DNA of 64,000 nucleotides from Rhabditoides inermis (Eukaryota > Nematoda > Chromadorea > Rhabditida > Rhabditidae): NCBI GenBank assembly GCA_963966185.1, contig CAWZYM010000380.1, positions 503,501-567,500 on the forward strand, written 5' to 3'. The position numbers and the translations under genes are program-made. The number at the start of each line of letters is the position of its first letter. Within the stretch, counting starts at the first letter, position 1. Shown here piece after piece: positions 60,664 to 64,000 of this stretch. The notes under the pieces are model-generated. The model was not told the DNA's origin, made no database searches, and saw only the letters and a program-made list of their open reading frames with translations.

Positions 60664-62538
60664 ATGAGCTACTTCCTTCGACCACTGGCGCGGGATGAGG
60701 ACGATCCCAGTGCGACGCCGTCCTGCAGGTAAGCATCCCCTTCTCTATCTCTCTCTCTTTCTCTCTCTCGCTCTCTCTCCCCTCTCTCTCTCTCTCCCCT
60801 CTCTCTCTCTCTCTCGTCTGTCAATCTCCTCCACATGTAAAGCGAAGAAATCCGATGGGTCGAGAAAAAAAACGTGGGGGAAAGAGTAAGCATGTGACAA
60901 GGAGAGTCTCCCCCGCAGGTCGTCGCTGTCCTCCCCGACCCGCCCCTGTCCCTCCTCGTCCCTCTCCCGTCTGCTCCGCCACTCTGCCCGTCTCCCTCCC
61001 GGAGGCCATCTCATGCAACTCCCCAGTGCCGGTGCAGAGGGAAACGGTAAGTATATCATGTCACTAAGAGCTGCATTGAACTTAAGATGGCTCAGGCCAC
61101 GAAACGCATCAACGAATGTGATAAAACACACAGTAACGACAGGCGACGAAATGGAAATTGATGCAAACTTAATGCACAAAACATCTGATTGTGTCGATGT
61201 TATCAAAACTGACCTATTGTATTGTATCTCCCCGTTGCAGCCGCCTCCCCCTCTTCCTCTCCCACTCCCCTCTCCCTTCTTCCCGCACTCTCACTCGCAG
61301 CCGCCCCGAGTCCCTTCGCCGTCGCAGCCATTGCAAGGGCTATATGCATACAGTGGGTTACTACTAAACTATTGTTTACTACTTGCGATATGTGAGCAAG
61401 GAATCTCAGGTACTCTCACCACCTCTCCACCGAGTCGCCGCCCGAATGGCCGGCAGCCGACGAGCGCACGCGGAGAGAGCGAGAGAGGGAGGAGGTACTG
61501 TACACAATACCATATACCGTTTGTCCTTACCGTATCCCTCTTACCGTACACCTAGGCCGCTCCTTCCGGCTCGCAACTCGTGTCGATGGGCCTAAAGTGC
61601 ATGTTCTCAGTGCTGTGGAAGCTGAACAAGAAGGTGGGAGTATGGAGAGAGAAAGAGAGAGAGAGATAACCATAACCCCCTCTCTTTCCAGGACCCTTCC
61701 CTGTGCGAGCAGGCCCTTCTGTCTCTCCGACAGATGCTCGAGGCTCTCCCACCAGAGGCCCTCTTGGCCGTGAGTAGACTGTTTTATTTTTATTCGTAAA
61801 CTTTTTTTACATTACATATTCGAATACTAGTGTTTTACATGTTGCAATCAAGCAAAAAAAAATGTTTTGAAAACGTTTTGTAGGAGGGCCGGCCAGCCGT
61901 GGATGAAATGGTGCAGCAGCTGCGGGCACTGCGGAAAGAGGGTATGTCTCTCTCTCTCTCTCTCCCTCCCTCTCTCTCTCCCTCTCTCTCCCTCTCTCTC
62001 TCTCCTTTTTCTTCTCTTCCCCATTTATTTTCCGTACAGTTGGTTTTGCCGCTGGTACATGACGGATAGGTTACGTTGTTCATGATAACTTGGAATTGAC
62101 TGATGCATGATGCTCTCTCAGGCCCTTCTCCGATCTGCTCGCTCTCCTCCTCCTGTCTGTCCGCCCTGTCGATAGGCTGCGGCCAGCCGGACAGACTGCT
62201 CGAGACAGCGGCAGTCTTCCTCACAGAAGAGCCACACCACTCGGTTCGTCAACAACAGAAAGAACTTTTGTCACAGCTTTTTGTCAACATTCATCTAATA
62301 GTACTGTTGACCGCAAGAAATGTGAGAGAAAAAAATTTCATTTGATTTCAAACAAAGGACGTTACCGTTATTTTTGAAAAATCAAAGGGTCACTAAAAAA
62401 ATACCCAAACTCATTTCCACTTCAGACGTCGTCCTCCTCGCCCACACTCGTACAGATGCCGGAGAATCTCCATCGGGTGGCGACCATCGTGCAGAGGAGG
62501 GTATACCACGAGGGGGCGGAGGGGAAGAGGTGGGGTGA

Positions 62539-62581
<43 letters not shown>

Positions 62582-62913
62582 TTCCAGCGCCGACTTCTGT
62601 CTGCTTCCGCTGCCCTCGCACCGCCGTCTGTGTTCTCTCGACTGTTCCCGCCTTCCCTCCGACTCCTCCCCGGATAGTCCGGACGACGGAGAGAGGAGAC
62701 TGTGGGGAGCCATCGCCAGTGATGGTACGTGCCATCCATTTTCTTTTCACTTCTATTACTATTTTCTATCCATACCTTTTCTCTATCTCAACATTATGAG
62801 TCGTTTTCACACAATTTGACCCTTTCCTACCCGATTAGATGTGAGAAAACCAGGAGTATCTATTCTTGTTTGGTTTGATAGAGCACTGAGTATGTGGAAA
62901 AAAAGGCATGGAA

Positions 62914-62950
<37 letters not shown>

Positions 62951-63394
62951 TAATTGGTGCAGGTGCGTTCGTCTACCTGCTGAATCATTTCGGTGCGTAC
63001 AAGCTGGGCACGGGTCTGGGAGAGACGGTCAGCGGCCGGCTGTATGCCAGCAACACGATGATACGGGCCAGGTGGATCGTTCAGTCTTTCATACACTTCT
63101 AGATGTTCATTTTTATTGGTTGATCACTTTTTTCATCTACTAAACAATTTTCATTCCGTATGTCGATAACGCAATATGAACAAAATACGAAACGTATTCT
63201 TTGAGTCACTGATATTTGTTTTTTTTAGTATTGGTTTGATTTCTCATTGAATGTGTATATCGATAATGGGACATAAAACAACACGTTTTCAGTCGCAACT
63301 GCGCCCTTTTCTTCTGCAACTCATCGTTGTACCTGAGAAGGGGACAGTCGTCTCGGGTGTGGGTACTCGACACGGACACGCTGCGGTCGGTGCA

Positions 63395-63442
<48 letters not shown>

Positions 63443-63447
63443 TTCGA

Positions 63448-63507
<60 letters not shown>

Positions 63508-63680
63508 CCTTCCCACTTCCCAATGTAATCTAGTATCGATTGTTATTGATCTATATAATATCGATGTATTTGCAGTGAGATCGGTGAGATCCTGCTGCCA
63601 ACAGAGTGCGGGAACACTGCTATATTCTCGGACGGGCAGACATTCTATCAAGCAGCAGTCGATGGGAACAGTACACTGAC

Positions 63681-63725
<45 letters not shown>

Positions 63726-63888
63726 GAGGGAGGAATAGAGAGTGAGGGAGAGAGAGAGAGGGATAGAGAGAGAGAGATGAGAGAGAAAGAGAGAGAGAGA
63801 GATATTCCCTCTCCAGGTCACTCCTCTCACCGACTCCTTTGTCCCCTCTTCCGACGCGGCTTCAAAGAAACGCTACCGGCTCACCGAT
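60664..63888 (+). CDS. rpm-1-like: N-terminal part of a PHR-family E3 ligase (RPM-1/Highwire/MYCBP2-like), continues past the window
   Basis: Fourteen phase-consistent exons: 60664-60728, 60919-61046, 61241-61352, 61410-61494, 61556-61633, 61692-61769, 61884-61941, 62122-62243, 62426-62529, 62588-62724, 62963-63071, 63293-63385, 63576-63681, 63817-63888, ending at a donor. After a Ser/Pro-rich start, MFSVLWKLNKKDPSLCEQ then SLRQMLEALPPEALLA and SSCLSALSIGCGQPDRLLET match the helical N-terminus of PHR proteins. YKLGTGLGETVSGRLY, LYLRRG, WVLDTDTLR and PTECGNTAIFSDGQTFY match the RCC1-like beta-propeller edge that follows it. Family members are very large presynaptic ubiquitin ligases that restrain DLK/p38 signalling; the RING is far outside this window. 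ATG 60664 is the first good start, but upstream exons are possible. Confidence 0.75.
63401..63790. repeat. (CT)n and (GA)n microsatellites in PHR-like introns
   Basis: CT tracts at 63401-63438 and 63453-63505, then GA tracts at 63683-63720 and 63740-63801, occupy the introns on either side of the exon 63576-63681. Confidence 0.95.
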
Positions 63889-64000
63889 GTGAGTCGTCGT
63901 CGTTATTGTTGTTGCTAGGATAAGGAATAATGAGTCGAATTAGGTGACATACGCTCTCTCTTGTTTATGGCTTGTCTAAAACGTATAACAATCAACTGAT

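Overview
The window looks like an animal nuclear genome segment, most probably from a nematode. Genes are split into many short exons (mostly 50-150 bases) with GT-AG (a few GC-AG) introns whose reading phases agree from exon to exon. Two genes resemble nematode-type seven-helix chemoreceptors, and the gene set (NMDA receptor, PHR ubiquitin ligase, divergent G-alpha, astacin) fits a worm. Polypurine/polypyrimidine microsatellites fill many introns. A diplogastrid such as Pristionchus would fit the tiny exons, but this is a guess.

Layout. 1-5215: minus-strand exons of a metallo-beta-lactamase-fold gene running off the left edge and a short secreted Cys-containing protein, separated by a 1.16-kb fold-back element. 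6648-18988 (+): an almost complete GluN2-type NMDA receptor gene in 33 exons, with non-LTR retrotransposons and a fold-back element in its introns. 19322-21776 (+): a chemoreceptor whose sixth coding exon is split by a 549-bp transposon. 22040-27772 (-): a 17-exon SLC2-like sugar transporter carrying a second copy of that transposon and a 547-bp GAGT tandem array. 28-32 kb: repeats, a palindromic TAA-flanked MITE and one doubtful small gene. 32366-33614 (+): a RING/coiled-coil/two-helix membrane E3 ligase candidate. 35-37.9 kb: nested broken retrotransposon, TIR elements and tRNA-like relics. 38206-39429 and 55204-56441: a 1.2-kb inverted duplication, each copy with a complete REEP/Yop1-type gene encoding an apparently identical protein; the left copy overlaps the end of a secreted Gly/Tyr-rich gene. 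41718-45942 (+): a divergent G-alpha with changed GTPase motifs and a third transposon copy in intron 1. 46369-49985 (+): a gene with a P2X7-C-like Cys cluster, interrupted by a full-length-RT non-LTR element. 50-55 kb: a tandem array of an exon-like unit, a phospholipase C fragment, a frameshifted astacin gene and a damaged chemoreceptor. 56800-58347 (+): a coiled-coil protein with a tRNA-His in its first intron. 60664 to the end (+): N-terminal exons of an RPM-1/Highwire/MYCBP2-type gene.

Most genes are functionally unrelated neighbours. The synaptic theme (NMDA receptor, RPM-1-like, G-alpha, chemoreceptors) may be chance. The strongest unusual signals are a transposon family with perfect 9-bp target duplications, one copy of which sits inside a coding exon and has acquired a splice-donor-like end; the G-alpha with replaced catalytic residues; the inverted REEP duplication; and the tandemly repeated exon-like unit. 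Exon boundaries were read by eye from splice sites and phase, so single junctions may be wrong.
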